In this document: positions 1-12,392 of the stretch, piece after piece
Numbering within the stretch: the first letter of the stretch is position 1
Layout of the letters: each line of letters begins with the position of its first letter
NCBI RefSeq assembly: GCF_901933205.1
Contig: NC_044585.1
Span: 8,060,001-8,124,000, forward strand
Origin: Camarhynchus parvulus
Lineage: Eukaryota > Chordata > Aves > Passeriformes > Thraupidae
DNA length: 64,000 nt
Direction of reading: 5' to 3'
Notes under the pieces: model-generated
The model's input: only the letters and a program-made list of their open reading frames with translations
What the model was told of the DNA's origin: nothing
Database searches by the model: none
Position numbers and translations under genes: made by a program

Positions 1-633
1 AAGAGAGAGTGAGGAGGATTTTTTGCTTTTCCCCATCAGCTCTGAAAATGCTCAGGAACAAGCCCAGCACCCTGAGAGAGTCACCTTAGCTCAGCTGTGT
101 CCTGTGTTTAGAATCCCATAAATAAATAGCTGAAAAGTCACCTGAAGGTTTGGGAAACCTTTGGGGGCAGCCTTGGGTGGATTTATAGCTTCCTGTCAAG
201 AACCACATGAGATTCATGGCTTTGTGTGGCTTTGCTTGGATATTTGACTGAATTCTGCTTTGCATTCTGGGCTCAGACAGATTTGCAAGAGAAATCAGGG
301 GGAGACAAAGTCTGCAGCTTGAACTGAGCACAGAGTTCACACACCCTGGGGAAGCAAAGCTTCTGGGTGTTGTGCACAGCTGTGACCTCCAGACTTAGAT
401 GGAAATTTCCCTGTTGAAGATGCACAAATCCTCTATCCTTCATTCTAGGTGCAAACTGCTACCAGTAAATGCCACATGCTGAAAATGCATATTGCACTGT
501 GGTTGTGCTGTGCTTTGTGCCCCGTTTCAGCTGGCCAGCCCTCCTGGGATCACCAGGCAGAATTTGCTGTTAGATCATGGTGCCTTTGTATTTCCTGTGC
601 CCCGTGACTGATGTGTCTCATCGTGTCACAGAA

Positions 634-718
634 CTATATATAGCCTCTCCCTGCCAGCCCATGGAGTGGCTGCTGCTGGCTGTGTCACCTCAGGTCGGGT
701 TAATTAACCCTGACATCA
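634..718 (+). promoter_or_regulatory. TATA-like motif followed by perfect palindrome (weak candidate)
   Basis: A TATA-box-like CTATATATAG is at 634-643. It is followed by a perfect 14-base palindrome, GGGTTAATTAACCC, at 697-710, and an ATF/CRE-like TGACATCA just after it. The palindrome resembles an HNF1-type half-site pair but lacks the usual central spacer base. No transcript or gene start can be tied to it, so this is a motif cluster and not a demonstrated promoter. Confidence 0.15.
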
Positions 719-3700
719 TCCATTTTCATGGACAGAGATCCCATTCCCTGCTGCTTGTCAACAGCAGCAGCTCAGGGGTGAGTGCAGGCGGGAGGTGATG
801 GGGAGGCTGTGTAAACACCATCGCTCTGCACCCAGCCAAGGCATTTCCAGTGCCTGCTTAAAAGAGCAGAAGCCAACTTTTCATCTCCTTGTTTTTCTTA
901 GGGCTTAGCAAGGAACCAGTAGGTTTGCAGCAGCTCTGATTACAAATATTTGCTCTTTTCTTTGGCCCCTGATGACTCTGCTGTTGGCTTGGTGACAGCA
1001 TCTATCCAGTGCTGGTGCTCCAGCACTTGGCTGGGCTCTCCCAGAGCCAAGCTGTCCCCAGTGTAGGAACAGCAAGGCTGGGGTTCCCTTTGTAGGGGCT
1101 GTTTTGGGTGCAGTGTCAGCTGGGGAGCAGGGGCTGAGGGGCCTGGAACAGCTCTGACAGGCTGTAATTGCTCTCCCAAACCTCCTGCAAGGGTTAAGGA
1201 CAAGGGGCAGCTTGAGTTCTGTAACACCCCTTTGTCAGCAGGATCCCTCCCTGCAGCACTGCTGCTGCGCCTCCTGGGTTACAATCGTTCAAACTTGTGC
1301 TGCTCATCTCTCCTGGCAGTGAGGGGCCTCTTTTGAGAGCAGAAGAAAATCTGTGCAGTTGCAGGGGGAGCTCAGGCAGCTGGGGCTGGGGTTTAGATCT
1401 GGGTTGGTTTGCTGAGTTGGCCCTGGCTTGCCTGGTTGACCTTGGGATAACTCCTGTAGCTGACCCTGCCCTGGCATTACTAAGCTGTAGCATCAGACTT
1501 TGAAAAATAAGCTTTTTTTAAAAATTTGGAGCTCGTATTAATGGTAGCACAAGCGCTTCCATTTTATTATAAAATACTGCTGAAGGATGGCAGGGGGAGA
1601 GAGCATGAGAGATTAAGTCTACTCATGGACTGGATCAGAGTATGGTATTTTGTCTCCCACTGTGCTACCAGCTGTATTAGACAAAAATGTCAGAAATCCT
1701 GCAGCAGGCAATTAGAGCCCAGTGTGGGCTGCTGCTGCCTGACCTCGGGTAGCCTGTGCTTGCTTTCTGTCTGGAAACAAGGAGTCTTTCTCCCAAAGCT
1801 CTTTGCCTTATGCTGTCTCATTAGAAGCGTGCACTGCCTTTGTGTCCCTCAGTATGACCCATGGAAAAGCTGGGGCTGGTGGGGAGAAGGAGAGAGCAAA
1901 GCAGTGGTGCTGGGCTGGCCCTTGGAGAGCACGGGCTGGTGTCAGCTCAGTGCTCCCCTTACTGTGCCTCAGCAGCATCTTCCTTTTCCTCAGGCTGCTG
2001 CACATGAGATTTATTCCTCCAGCCTCCACGCTATGCATTAACTCTGCATTTTTTTGGCTGGAATATCATTTTGCTACTTCATGCTAATATTTTGTGAGCT
2101 TCACCAGGCCTGCTATTTTTCTTCGATTTCTCTTTGCAACACTTTCCATTCTGGAATGATCCGAACTTAATTCATGTGCCATTTGTTCTGTGCACTACTT
2201 TCAGCACATTAATAAAAATAATTTAAATTGTATTAGGCTCCAGACAAATCCCTGTAGTATCCCCTGAGTATCTCCCTTCAAGCTGACGCACTTCTGGTCC
2301 TTATTTTTCCTTTGTTCCTCGTGCTTAAGGCAGTTTTATATGGGGATGGAGGTTTGTGTAGCTGAGCCAAACTGGAAGCTGATGAGTAATAAAAAATTTC
2401 TCTGCATTTTTGAAGAGAGGAGTAGAGTAAAATAGCTCAAGGTAAAACCAGCTGGCGCATGCTGCAGTCACTGAACTCCTGAGGTATCAGCCCAGCACAG
2501 TTCTGTCCCTTTTTGCTGCCTCCATGTCCATGTGGCCACAAAGGAGGGCAGGGAGCCACTGAGCCTGTGCCACCATCAGCCCCGAGCGTGGAGAAGTGCA
2601 TTTTTCAATCAGCATGTTTTCTTTATTTTTACAATGTACTTCACAGAAAACTATTACACCTAATTTGTTCTGGATTACTACACAAGCAGCATCCAGATAT
2701 CACTTGTCACCTTGGGAATAGCAGATGACACACAACGAACCAGCAGCAGCATGCTGGGGCTGAAGGGCCTCATGCTTGTATGTTTTGTCTTCTTTTTGTT
2801 TCTAAATGTGACTTGCAGAATAAAAACACACAGATTTTAAGCAAGCACTTCCTTGCACAGATCTGTTTTGATTTAAAACATTAAGTGTGTTCCTTTAGAG
2901 GATCAACATTATTTTGCTGCTCTTCTGATGCAGTGCCAGTAGTGTTTATTTTTTTAGCTGAAATTATTTCCTCAGCAGATTTGCTTTTGAAAGGACACTG
3001 CTCTGTGCATATCTTGTTTAAACCTAAGCTCATCTAGCTACTGTTCTTTTCTGGTAGATATCTTGCAGATAGGGAACAATATTATTGGAAGGCAAATGCT
3101 CATTTCCAAGCCATCTTAGAAGTACATCAAAATCTGTATGAATGAGGCTAGAAGCAAATGAACTTTAAAATCCTGGGTTTGATTATCTCAGAGAATCCCT
3201 GCTGAAACTAATAAGGGAGCAAGAGACATGCAAGAGACATTCCAGGCTCAATGTTACCAAGTATTAATTATTGTTATCTCTTTGCCAGCTGATAGCAGTG
3301 GCTGGAGCCCTGCAATTTAGCTTTCCATCAGAAAGAATGGTACTGGAACACAACTAAAAAATAAAGCTCCATATAAACATACCAGACCTGAAACAAAAGC
3401 TGTCATGGTGCACTGTGGCTCCTTCCCCAAACCACAGCCTGGTGTACCTCTGCTTTGGAGTGGCTTTAAACCCACCCAGGGAGCAAACTGCTGCTGCTCC
3501 CCTGGCAGAACCTCTCCTTGGGCTGCTGGGGGTGAGGGGAGGCCAGAGGGTGGGCAACTGCAAAGTTCCAGGTGTCTTTTCAAGTCTACCATGTGCATGT
3601 TGGATGACTTTGTACAACAGTGACATCTGGTGATACCCATCAATATTTACTGTTTCACTCTGCTTTTTAAGAGGGTGGACTTAAAGTCTGCAAATTCCTT

Positions 3701-4154
3701 ATTGCTTGAGAAGTCAGCTGGAGCAAGGCACTTGGCTGGGCTGCTCCTGGCAGCCAGCTTGCCCTGTTTTTGGCTTGGGAATGTGGGTGCTTCTTGGGCA
3801 AGGGCTATTGGAGGTGATAACACATCTTTCCTAACTCAATATGGCCTTGCTGTGCTGCTTGGTTTGCACCAGGGATGTGATCTAGGGCAAAGAATCTATT
3901 TCCACCAAATGGTGCTGGAGAATGTTTACTGACCCTTCTGTCCGCTTCTGGAAGTCTGTGTGCCACAGAGGTGTATATTTCCTCTTTTCCTCCTTCCTTG
4001 CCAGTATTTGTGCAAATCGAAACAGTATAAAAAAAGGTTTCCATGGGTTGGTTCAAATATATGAACTGCAGGAAAGAAATCAGATTATTCTCCCCTGGAC
4101 CACCTCCCAGGATCAGTGCTTACCTGAACACTTGGTGCCTGCTGTTACATCTCT

Positions 4155-4250
4155 TGGAAGAAGAGAGAGCTGAGCTCCTCAGGACAGGGACTGGGTACTC
4201 TCCTGTGCTGCATCAAGCACTTAAATGATGCTTAACAAGAACTAATAAGA
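4155..4250. repeat. Possible ancient L2/MIR-type repeat fragment
   Basis: The phrase GAGCTCCTCAGGACAGGGAC, followed downstream by a run resembling the 'gcacttaa..gcttaa' end, recalls the 3' portion of old amniote L2/MIR-type interspersed repeats. The match is from memory, heavily diverged and without clear ends or target duplication. It could be coincidence. Confidence 0.25.
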
Positions 4251-5104
4251 AAAACGATGCTTTGGATGTGCACACATGGGGGACAGCAGGAGAGGTCTGT
4301 GGTGAGCCTGAACTCAATTTCTTTATTATTAGATATTATACATGCACAATAAGCAGCCTTGGTGTGATTATTCCATACCTATTTCTTTCCTAAGAACTAA
4401 ATCACCCCTTGGAGAGCAATAGGAAGATAATGTTTTCACACCATTAGTCAGATGCTAAAATACCAAGGCAGTTTTTCTTTTCCCTGGTAACATAAAACTA
4501 GAAACAACAGTTAAACAGAAAGGTAACACCTTGTATGCTGCCCAAGGAGGTTTTTTCAGTTCTGGAAACTTTGCTCTAGGTGAAAGCTGCAGCCACTGTG
4601 TGTTTGTCCCCAGAAAGTCCTGATTCTTCAAAGGAATCTAGTTATGGTTGGGCTCCTCACGGGGATTCCCTGTAGAGGCTTTTCACTGAATTTTCATCAA
4701 GGACTAGAAACCTTCAGGCTTGCTTGGGGGAAGATGGGGAGAAAACTGAAGCAGCCTCTTCCAAGAAACTCCTCATTTATGAGAAGTCTGTCCTGCTGGA
4801 AGCTCTTGAGCATCCCCTTGGCTCCAGCTTATCTCATTGGCCCCAGTTCCGCTTTCCTGAGCTGGGGTTGAGGTGCTTTGGCTGCCCTGAAGAGCTCCCA
4901 CCCCTGGGCCCCTCTGCCATCTGCAGCACCAGGGGACAGTGACTTTTTGTACAAGGAACTTTTGTAGCTGGATTTCCTCAGGAGCTGCTGCTGCTGCTCC
5001 TGGGGCTGTCCCACAGCCTGTGCCTCCCTGTATTTCATCTCTCTAAACCCACTGCTATGCTGGAAACCAAAAGTTCTCTCATAGTCCCTCAGGGATCCTT
5101 ATTG

Positions 5105-5530
5105 ACTTTTATGGTCTTTAAAAGACCTCTGCATGGATTTGTAATCATTCTACGTGTACGCCGAGAAACACTAACATAACTGGTAATTAATTTGTTTTAA
5201 TTGTTTTTATATAATCCCCGCGAGCGACCTCATGTTTTGTTTTGCATCTGTTATGTTTCTGACTCAAATTTTAATGCCTTAATGGGAACAGTGCCAACTG
5301 CTGTTACTCTGAGCTATGAGCAATCTCCTGGCACACTTCCAGTCCTTTATTGTGGAACTAACTATACAGCACTGTAATTTAACTAGCAAAATGTGGCAAA
5401 TCACTATTATTAATAACAATAAATCTATTTCTGCAGGTTGACAGCATTAAAATAACAAATTATTCTGCAAGGAAAGCTGGTAATTTTGGGTGCTTTCCAC
5501 TGTGATCATTGCAGAAGTATAATATCCATT
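5105..5530. promoter_or_regulatory. Candidate conserved non-coding element (AT-rich)
   Basis: This block differs from its GC-richer, CA/TG-rich surroundings. It is AT-rich with several homeodomain-like TAATTA/ATTA cores (for example GGTAATTAATTTG near 5180), contains a rare local group of CpGs near 5151-5225 (CTACGTGTACGCCGAG and CCCCGCGAGCGACC), and lacks decayed-repeat character. That texture is common in developmental enhancers of amniotes. Conservation itself cannot be seen from one genome, so the call is inference. Confidence 0.33.
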
Positions 5531-8499
5531 ATTAAGAGCCTTTTGGTGTCTCATGAAGGAGCTGTTTGCACATGACAGTGCATCAAGGTACTTACTGTGG
5601 GGGAGGATACAGAGGCCTTGACCATGGCTATTTCAGCAATTCATCATTTTAATTTAAATGTTAATGGCAGGATGGGGCAGGTTAGGGAAAATTGCTTTCC
5701 TCCCCTGCTTACCATTCCCACTTTTTTAATAATCTTGTCTCATTCAGTTAGTCAAACCTTAAAGCCCAAGATCTTAATTTCTGCTCCTCTCTTCCCTTCA
5801 CTCTCTCCTGCTCTCTGCATTCCTGACTCCACAGTGCCCTGCAGCCCCCTGAGGTTCAGCTTTGTGCTTGGTTTGGGCAAGGTTTCCACTGTGAGGGCAG
5901 CAGACATTATTGGGATAGGCACTCTGTGAGCTTGAACAGGAGATAAAATACTATGGAAATGAATACCTGCCTTGTAGGTTGCGGGCACCAAAGTGTTCTT
6001 GTAGAGTCTGTCTGCAAAGTTACTGTTTCTCCAAGAATTTGTAACATACCCAGGGGTTTTATTCACTTTCTGATTATTGTTTCAGGATGGTTTTTACCCA
6101 AACCACAACAGGTAATGGAGAGGTTGTTACTGGCCATTGCCTCAGCCCCTTTGCTCGTTTGTAGAAAGCTTCCAGCTGTCATTAATGAAGAGGGAATGGG
6201 AGGCAGGAGTGCCTGCTGCTGCTTTCTGCCAGCTGATGAGTGTTCCCTTGCTCTGGGAGCTCTCCCAGCCTAAGTGGGCAGGTGTCCACAGGGGCTGGAG
6301 TGGAACTGGAGACCTGCCCAGTGTCTTCTGCAGTCTGTCATCTGCTGTCAGCTCCTCTCTAGGTGATACCAATAAACTCCTCTGCTGCTTCAGCACGGGT
6401 TATGGTAGTGGGTAACAAGGATGAGCTGCAACTCACAGCTCTTCAAAATCCAACCTCAGGCAGGGCAGCATATGCTCAGAACAACGTGGGGAAGAAAGGG
6501 GGCAAGGAAAAGGTCAGTAAGAATAAATATGTGATGTGGAGATGACTGGATGCAGAAAAATAGGATGGGAATAGAAGCAAAAATATTTGTGGGGAGGGAA
6601 ATTATGAAGACACATGCAAAGTTGGTTGATGGAATGACAAGAAATGTCAGGAGCAGGGAATCAGTGTCCCAGAATTTGGTCACCAGGTGTTTCCCTCTGC
6701 ACCACAGTCCATGAGTGTGGAGCCAGAGTGCTGGGAAATCTTGGGTGAGCAGGAAAGTGCCCAGCTTGTGAAGTGGTGTTTGAACAGAGCAGTAGTGAGC
6801 GTGAAGAAGGAGCTGAGACACCTGAAAATCTGCTCCTTGCTGCAGCTGCAGAAGTGCAGAAGCTGCAGAAGTCTCCATGGGGGGGTTTGCAGTGAGCTGC
6901 CATGGTCCTGCTTAACCCCTGGCATGTGAAACCAGTGCCTCAGAGCTGCTGCAGCAGGGGATTGCTGCAGTGGTTTGGTCAGTGGTTTCCCTTGTGCTTC
7001 TGGTTTCAGTATTTTAGGGGGAAGTGGGGAGACTGGCAATCAGCCTGACTGTGCTTGTAAAAGGTGGAGGGGATTCATTTCCTCATCCAGCTGGCAGGAC
7101 GGAGCCTGCTCCTCCACTGTTAGGATATTCTGTGTGTGGATATCTGTATGTGGATGCCTCTGTTTGGATATTCTGTGTCTGGATATTTTAAATGTGGATA
7201 TCTGTGTGTGGATGAGGGCTCCCCTGGCACTGCAGCTCCTCGGGCAGCCTCTCCAAGTGCTCAGTCCATTTTCTCAGAGGTTACAGCCTCTCCTGGTACC
7301 CCCGTGGGCTGTGCAGGGTTTAATCCTGGCTGTGGTGCCATCTGGAGCTGTTTGAAGGGGCAGGCCCTGATGGACTGTGAACCAGCCCAAGCTGCCAGGC
7401 ACCCTGGGATAATTCCAGCTTAGCCAGTGCTGCACCAGCTGCTGCTCTCCTGGGCAGCTCCAAGGGTGGCAGTAGGAATGGCTTTCTGAAGGGACTTGTG
7501 GTCACCCATTCTGCTTAAAAATAAAAATGAAATCCTAGTTTATTCTCTGTTATTTTCGTTCTTTGCATCCCACCCTCTGCTTTCAGCCAAAGATCCTGTG
7601 GCACTTGACCAACAAGAGGAAGGCACTTGACCCTTCTGAGTGTTTGCATCCTGTTGATTTGCAAAGCAGCCAAATTCTTGGTCCAGCATGGTGGGCAGTG
7701 CTGACATCCCCAAGCCTTGCTCCACCACTGGAGCATTTTGTTTGGAGCTCTACATTTTCCATGAGGGTTTTTTTGACTTGTTCAGCTTAGTTTCTGTTGC
7801 AAGTGATCCAAACCAAAAAAAAAAATACTGAAAATTGTGCTTTTTACACTTTGTTAGAAACTGCTCTGAGAGTGCAGGACATGGTCATAAACAGACAGAG
7901 AGAGCACAAATGTGCAGTGCTGAGAAATGAACCACTGATCTGCACCTGTCTGGGAGTAGCTGCCATGGGTTGAAGCAGCCTAGTTGAAAGTGGAGGGGTG
8001 AGATAGCAATCAAAGTGATTAAAGGCTGGACTCTTTCATCTATAGATGCTTGAATAACTTTCCATTACTTTAAATTGGGTTGCAAATGAACATCCCCTTT
8101 GATCTATAATGGGACTTTCCAATCAGTGAGGCCTGAGCTCAAAACATGAAAAGTAGTTTACATTGATGAGAGCAGCAGGAAAGATCTGAACCCTGAAGAA
8201 CAACCTGCTCCAGCACTGCTGGAGATAAAAGAAAAGTGGAGGTGGCTCTTTGGGAGGCAGGAGGGTCAGAGGGGTGACCTGGATTGCCCAAGGGCAGAGA
8301 CACCACTGTGGTTATGAATGACCCTCGTCCCAGGTTTAAATCACTAGTGAGAGGGTCTTAGCCAGGCTCTAATTTGAATGATGAGAGCATTTTGGGTGGA
8401 TAAAATCTCTGGTTTTTTGGGTGGGGTCGGAACATTGGGTGGGTGTTTACTGCTCCTACTCATGCAGAACCAAAACAGGGGAAAAATAACCTATTTCTG
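5531..8499. other. Non-coding stretch, no gene recognised
   Basis: Apart from the small tandem repeat at 7123-7214, I see no repeat family, RNA gene or plausible exon. Open frames of 90-140 codons overlap one another on opposite strands at 6.1-7.4 kb and carry no recognisable domain. Confidence 0.6.
7123..7214. repeat. Short tandem repeat of 14-15-bp GGATAT units
   Basis: Seven degenerate units start at 7123, 7138, 7152, 7166, 7181, 7196 and 7210, each beginning GGAT. The unit types run A-B-C-A-D-B-C', where A is GGATATTCTGTGTNT, B is GGATATCTGTRTGT and C begins GGATG. The order suggests that a three-unit block of about 43 bp was itself duplicated, with an extra unit (D) gained. It has no coding meaning. 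Confidence 0.8.
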
Positions 8500-8900
8500 C
8501 AGATGCTGACATTATATTGGCTTTATTGAAAAACAGTCGAGTACCTAAATAGTGCGGTTTATTTTATCGGTTGGTTCATATCTAGATGATATTCCTTATC
8601 AGGTTTGACAGGTCGGCTTCTTGGCCTAAGTCACTTAACAGCATCTCTTTATTGCTGAGTTCCCAGCTTTTGTTGCTCTGTCTCACAGCCAGAGTGTTAT
8701 CTAGCCTATGGAATTTGATTTATTTCTGTGCTGGCATGTCCACAAGAATCCGTGTAAAGAAAACAAACTTCATGTCCCCTTCACAGGAGATCTTGGCTGC
8801 TATTTCTCTAGCCACTAAAAGCTTTATCACTCAGCCTTGTTATTACCATGCTAAACGGAACACTTCAGAGCTTAGCAGCTTAACAAGATAAAAACATGCT
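8500..8900. promoter_or_regulatory. Candidate conserved non-coding block
   Basis: AT-rich sequence with scattered CpGs (AAACAGTCGAGTACC, TAGTGCGGTTTATT, TTTATCGGTTGG) that have not decayed to TpG, unlike the surrounding DNA. No open frame gives a recognisable protein. The contrast in texture is the only evidence, and conservation is inferred. Confidence 0.22.
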
Positions 8901-11900
8901 TTGTGGTTAATGTGGTTACTGCAGGCATGCACCAGGCCGGGAGGGGAGCTGCTCCCTTCCTGCTGGGGCAGCTGCACGCTGCTGGGAAATGCCTGGCCTG
9001 ATAAAGCCTGTCAGAGCAGGCAATTCCACACTGATATTTCAGCTTTATCAGGACAACGTGCTGCAGGCTGACCAGAGGGACAGGGAAGTGTCCCTCCCTC
9101 CCCTGGCAGCTGTCTGCCTCACTCGTGTCCAAAGCAGATCTGGGGCTGTTCTGTAATTCTTTCTCAAGTCAGGGTGTTTTCCAGCTCACAGGGACAGACT
9201 GGGATTCCCCTCCTGATACCAAGTCTTGAAAATAATCCAAAAGGTCTTTTTCCTCTCTGAGTAGTGGTTGGCTTGTGTTGTCTGAAATGAGCAAATTTTG
9301 GAAACTTCCCTCTATGACTTGCTTTTTGGCAAGCTGTGACTTTGGGTACAAGGTGAAGGGAGATGTCTGAGTCTCCTATTGCTAGAACTTTGCAAGAACT
9401 TAATTTCTGGTATTTCCTTTCCCAGAAATCCAGTTTTGCTTCTCAGGATAACATCAGAACACACACATTCTCCTGAAATACTCCTGAACTAAATTTGCAA
9501 AGTGTAACTCGAAGAACCTTTTCATGTACCTTCCAGAATTTCTCAGTGTCTCTTGGTTTTATTTAAAGCACAAAAAAGACAATAATTAGACAAATCTGCA
9601 GATGATGCCCAAAGTCAGCTTTCTATGTTAAACCCAGAAAGCAGGACACCTTATGTTTTGTCTCTTCTGGTGCTGTTTGATTCAGTGTTCAGGAGGGATC
9701 TGATTTTTCTTACAAGAGCACAGTCAGTCCTTCTTCTTCCTTCCCAAAACTTCCTGGCTCTCCCATGAGATCTTTTTCAACCTGCCTTGTCTTTTTATTG
9801 CTGTTGCTGTTAATTTTCTACTTTTATTGCCTCCTTTCTCATCCCTACACTTTGTTCTCTCTTTTTTTTTGTGCTGAAGGATGAGCTGTCCTCCCACAGT
9901 GCAAACAAATTTACTATGCTGAGGCTCTTTGCTTAGACAAGGACCCATTTTTAACCAAATGTTTTGTAAGCAAAAAGAAGATTCGTTTTCCAGGACACTG
10001 CTAACAAGGACATTTTTGTGGTTGTCATTGCTTAGTGACTTCATATCAGCTGGAATTTCTGTGAGCCCAGAGAGAGTCCAGACTGTTCACGGGCTGCACA
10101 GCACTGCTGCTCTGCTCTTGCCATCCCTTCTCAGCCTGGATTCAGGATCAGCAAAAATCCTGAGCCTGAGCATGGGAGGGGTGGTGACAAATTGTGTCAC
10201 GTTGTGCAGTGCCCTCATTTCGTGCACATCCACCAACACCTTCCCCTTGGATCAAACACAGACACCAACACCAGCTCTTGGATCAAACACTGCTGCTCCT
10301 GCTGACAGCAGCAGAGAGTTCAATATTATACAGGAGTGATGGTTAAGTGTTTGAATTAATACTTGGAGCTCCAGTTCAGTTTGCTGTGGAACATGTTTTT
10401 CATGCACACAGCATGCAATAAAAAAGCAGCTCAGCAGTTCCAGAGCACAGTTCCATCCCAGTGGGAAGGGCAGTCTTTCACTGCCCAAATGCCCAGGCTC
10501 ATTCCTGAAGGTTCCATTGTGGAAGGAGTAATAACCAATTAACAAATATTATTGATGTTTACAGAGAAGGCAGTGTGTGTGCTCTAAGCATCAGGAGCAG
10601 GTGTTGCAGGCGGGAAGAAAGGAATATTGATCAGCAAGCTCTTGAATCTTCTGCCTTGTGACCTGTCTGGGAGCTTCAACTAAATGTGATTAGTGCAGCC
10701 ATTAATCATCTGTTAGTGCTTTTGATTGCACTCCCTTACATAAACAGTTTATAAAGTGTATTCAGGTGTTTCATTTACAGCTCCCATGCAGTGCCACAAT
10801 CCTCCTCAGCCTCCTCTCCTGTGGGGTGGCCTTGGTGGGCCGGCTCAAGCTCTGTGTGGTGGCCAGAGCTGCACCCAGTCCCTTGGGTGGCTACAGGACA
10901 GCATTGTACCATGTGGGAGATCCTTGGAATTATCCTGTGTTGTGTGTCAGGCTGCCTCTCTGTTCACTCCCATTTGTACAGCTGCTGTGTTCAGAGCCTT
11001 GGGGTCCTGAAAGCTCTGTTTGGTGAGTTATGGAGAATCTGCCTGCATAACCATGAGCCAGCTGGAGTGGGAGCACCCATTCCCATTCTGGGAGCTCCAC
11101 AGCCCCCATCCCTTCCCAGGGGTGTGGGTGAGGAGGTGGTGAAGTGCTGGTGTTCCCCAAACCTGCCCAAAACCTTTTCCCAGCTCACCCAGAGCTCTGC
11201 AGACCTTTCCAGCCCTGGTGGCATCACACATGGGGAGTTTGGGGAGGGACATGCTCTGCTCATGGCTTGTGGCTCCAAAATTCACATTCACATGTGAGTC
11301 CTGCCAGGGACGTGCTCACCACATCAATATCTCCAGTTCATGCATTATGCAAATTGTTTGCAACACAGAAATGCTTAAACAGCTGAAAAGATTTGAGTTT
11401 TGTGCACAGTGTACACTTTGCCTATACTCCTAGCAAAGTATCATATTTAAATTAAATAACTATGGAATGCAAATTGTAATACTAGTTGATTTGCAATATT
11501 TATGTAAGCCTCACATTTTGTAAGTATTTGAATTTCATATTAATTTTGCTTTGGACACATTTTTCTATATACTCAATGAAATTTGTCTCGCTGGTTGAAA
11601 ACAGAGCTGGTCTCTGTCTGCATTTAGCTACAGAAAAATTTATTTGGGTACCTGTGGAACAGCTTGCAGAGTCAGATGCTCACATAGGGAGCATCCCAGT
11701 TCAGCATGCAGGGGGGCAGTCTTTGGCTGGGCACTGGCCTGATATTGCAGGGGCTGAGGTTCAATTATCAAACCTGCATTTGAGACCTTTTCTGCGTCCC
11801 TTGTGCTGTGCTAAAATTTCCATTTCAAGGTGCAGTCAGCTCATTGGGCTAAGCCAAGTGTGACTGTAAATTCTGTGATTGATGTGAGCCCACCCCAGCT

Positions 11901-12213
11901 CCCATCTCCTGCCCACTGGAGGAGCACTCCAGGAGCCCCCCAAGGCACCCCCTTTCCTTGTGCTTCAGTCCCACCTCACTCAGGGCCTCCAGGAGCTCCT
12001 GCAGTGAGCAGTGGGATGCATTCAGGTGGTGTTGAAGGCCTGGAAGTGCTTGGTGGCATGTCAAAAAGAGTTTTAAGTCAGAATTCCAATATTTAATAGA
12101 ATAGATTTCTCAGGACAGGGTAAAAAAAAGGCAGCCAAAAATAATATAGTGAAATAATTGCTATCTCTGGTAGTTTCAATTATCAGTCAAAATATCCTGA
12201 AATCAAAACCTTA
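8901..12213. other. Non-coding stretch, no gene recognised
   Basis: Unique sequence with no identifiable repeat family. A 14-base phrase, CTTGGATCAAACAC, occurs twice near 10247 and 10277, a minor local duplication. Open frames at 10.7-11.3 kb overlap in several frames on both strands, as expected for chance GC-rich reading. Confidence 0.6.
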
Positions 12214-12392
12214 CTGACATCCAGCCTCAATTATATAAAAACCATTGGGGATATGGAATATGTTCATATAAATGAGGTCTCTGATAACTGAGGGAATTTT
12301 CAATGTACTTAATGGATGTCAAGAGACTTGACCCTGTTTTGAATACCAAGGAGTTTTGGATAATTGAAGTTTGGATAATCTAGGTTGAACTG
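12214..12392. mobile_element. Probable TcMar/Tigger-like MITE relic
   Basis: About 179 bp with imperfect terminal inverted repeats. The left end begins CTGACATCCAGCCTCAATTA. The reverse complement of the right end begins CAGTTCAACCTAGATTATCC. Both ends abut TA, the target dinucleotide of Tc1/mariner elements. The right end contains a doubled TTGGATAAT phrase, as in many pogo/Tigger termini. No transposase remains. The element is strongly diverged, and subfamily and exact ends are uncertain. Confidence 0.42.

Larger units (their letters stand above)
1..5100. other. Non-coding stretch, no gene recognised
   Basis: Unique-looking vertebrate sequence. Open frames are at most about 170 codons, occur on both strands over the same bases, and give Cys/Trp/Pro/Ser-rich peptides typical of random translation. 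AT-rich sub-blocks near 1500-1600 and 2030-2250 carry homeodomain-type ATTA cores and could be regulatory. A short exact tandem duplication of an 11-mer lies near 3227-3240. I see no RNA gene and no convincing exon. Confidence 0.6.
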
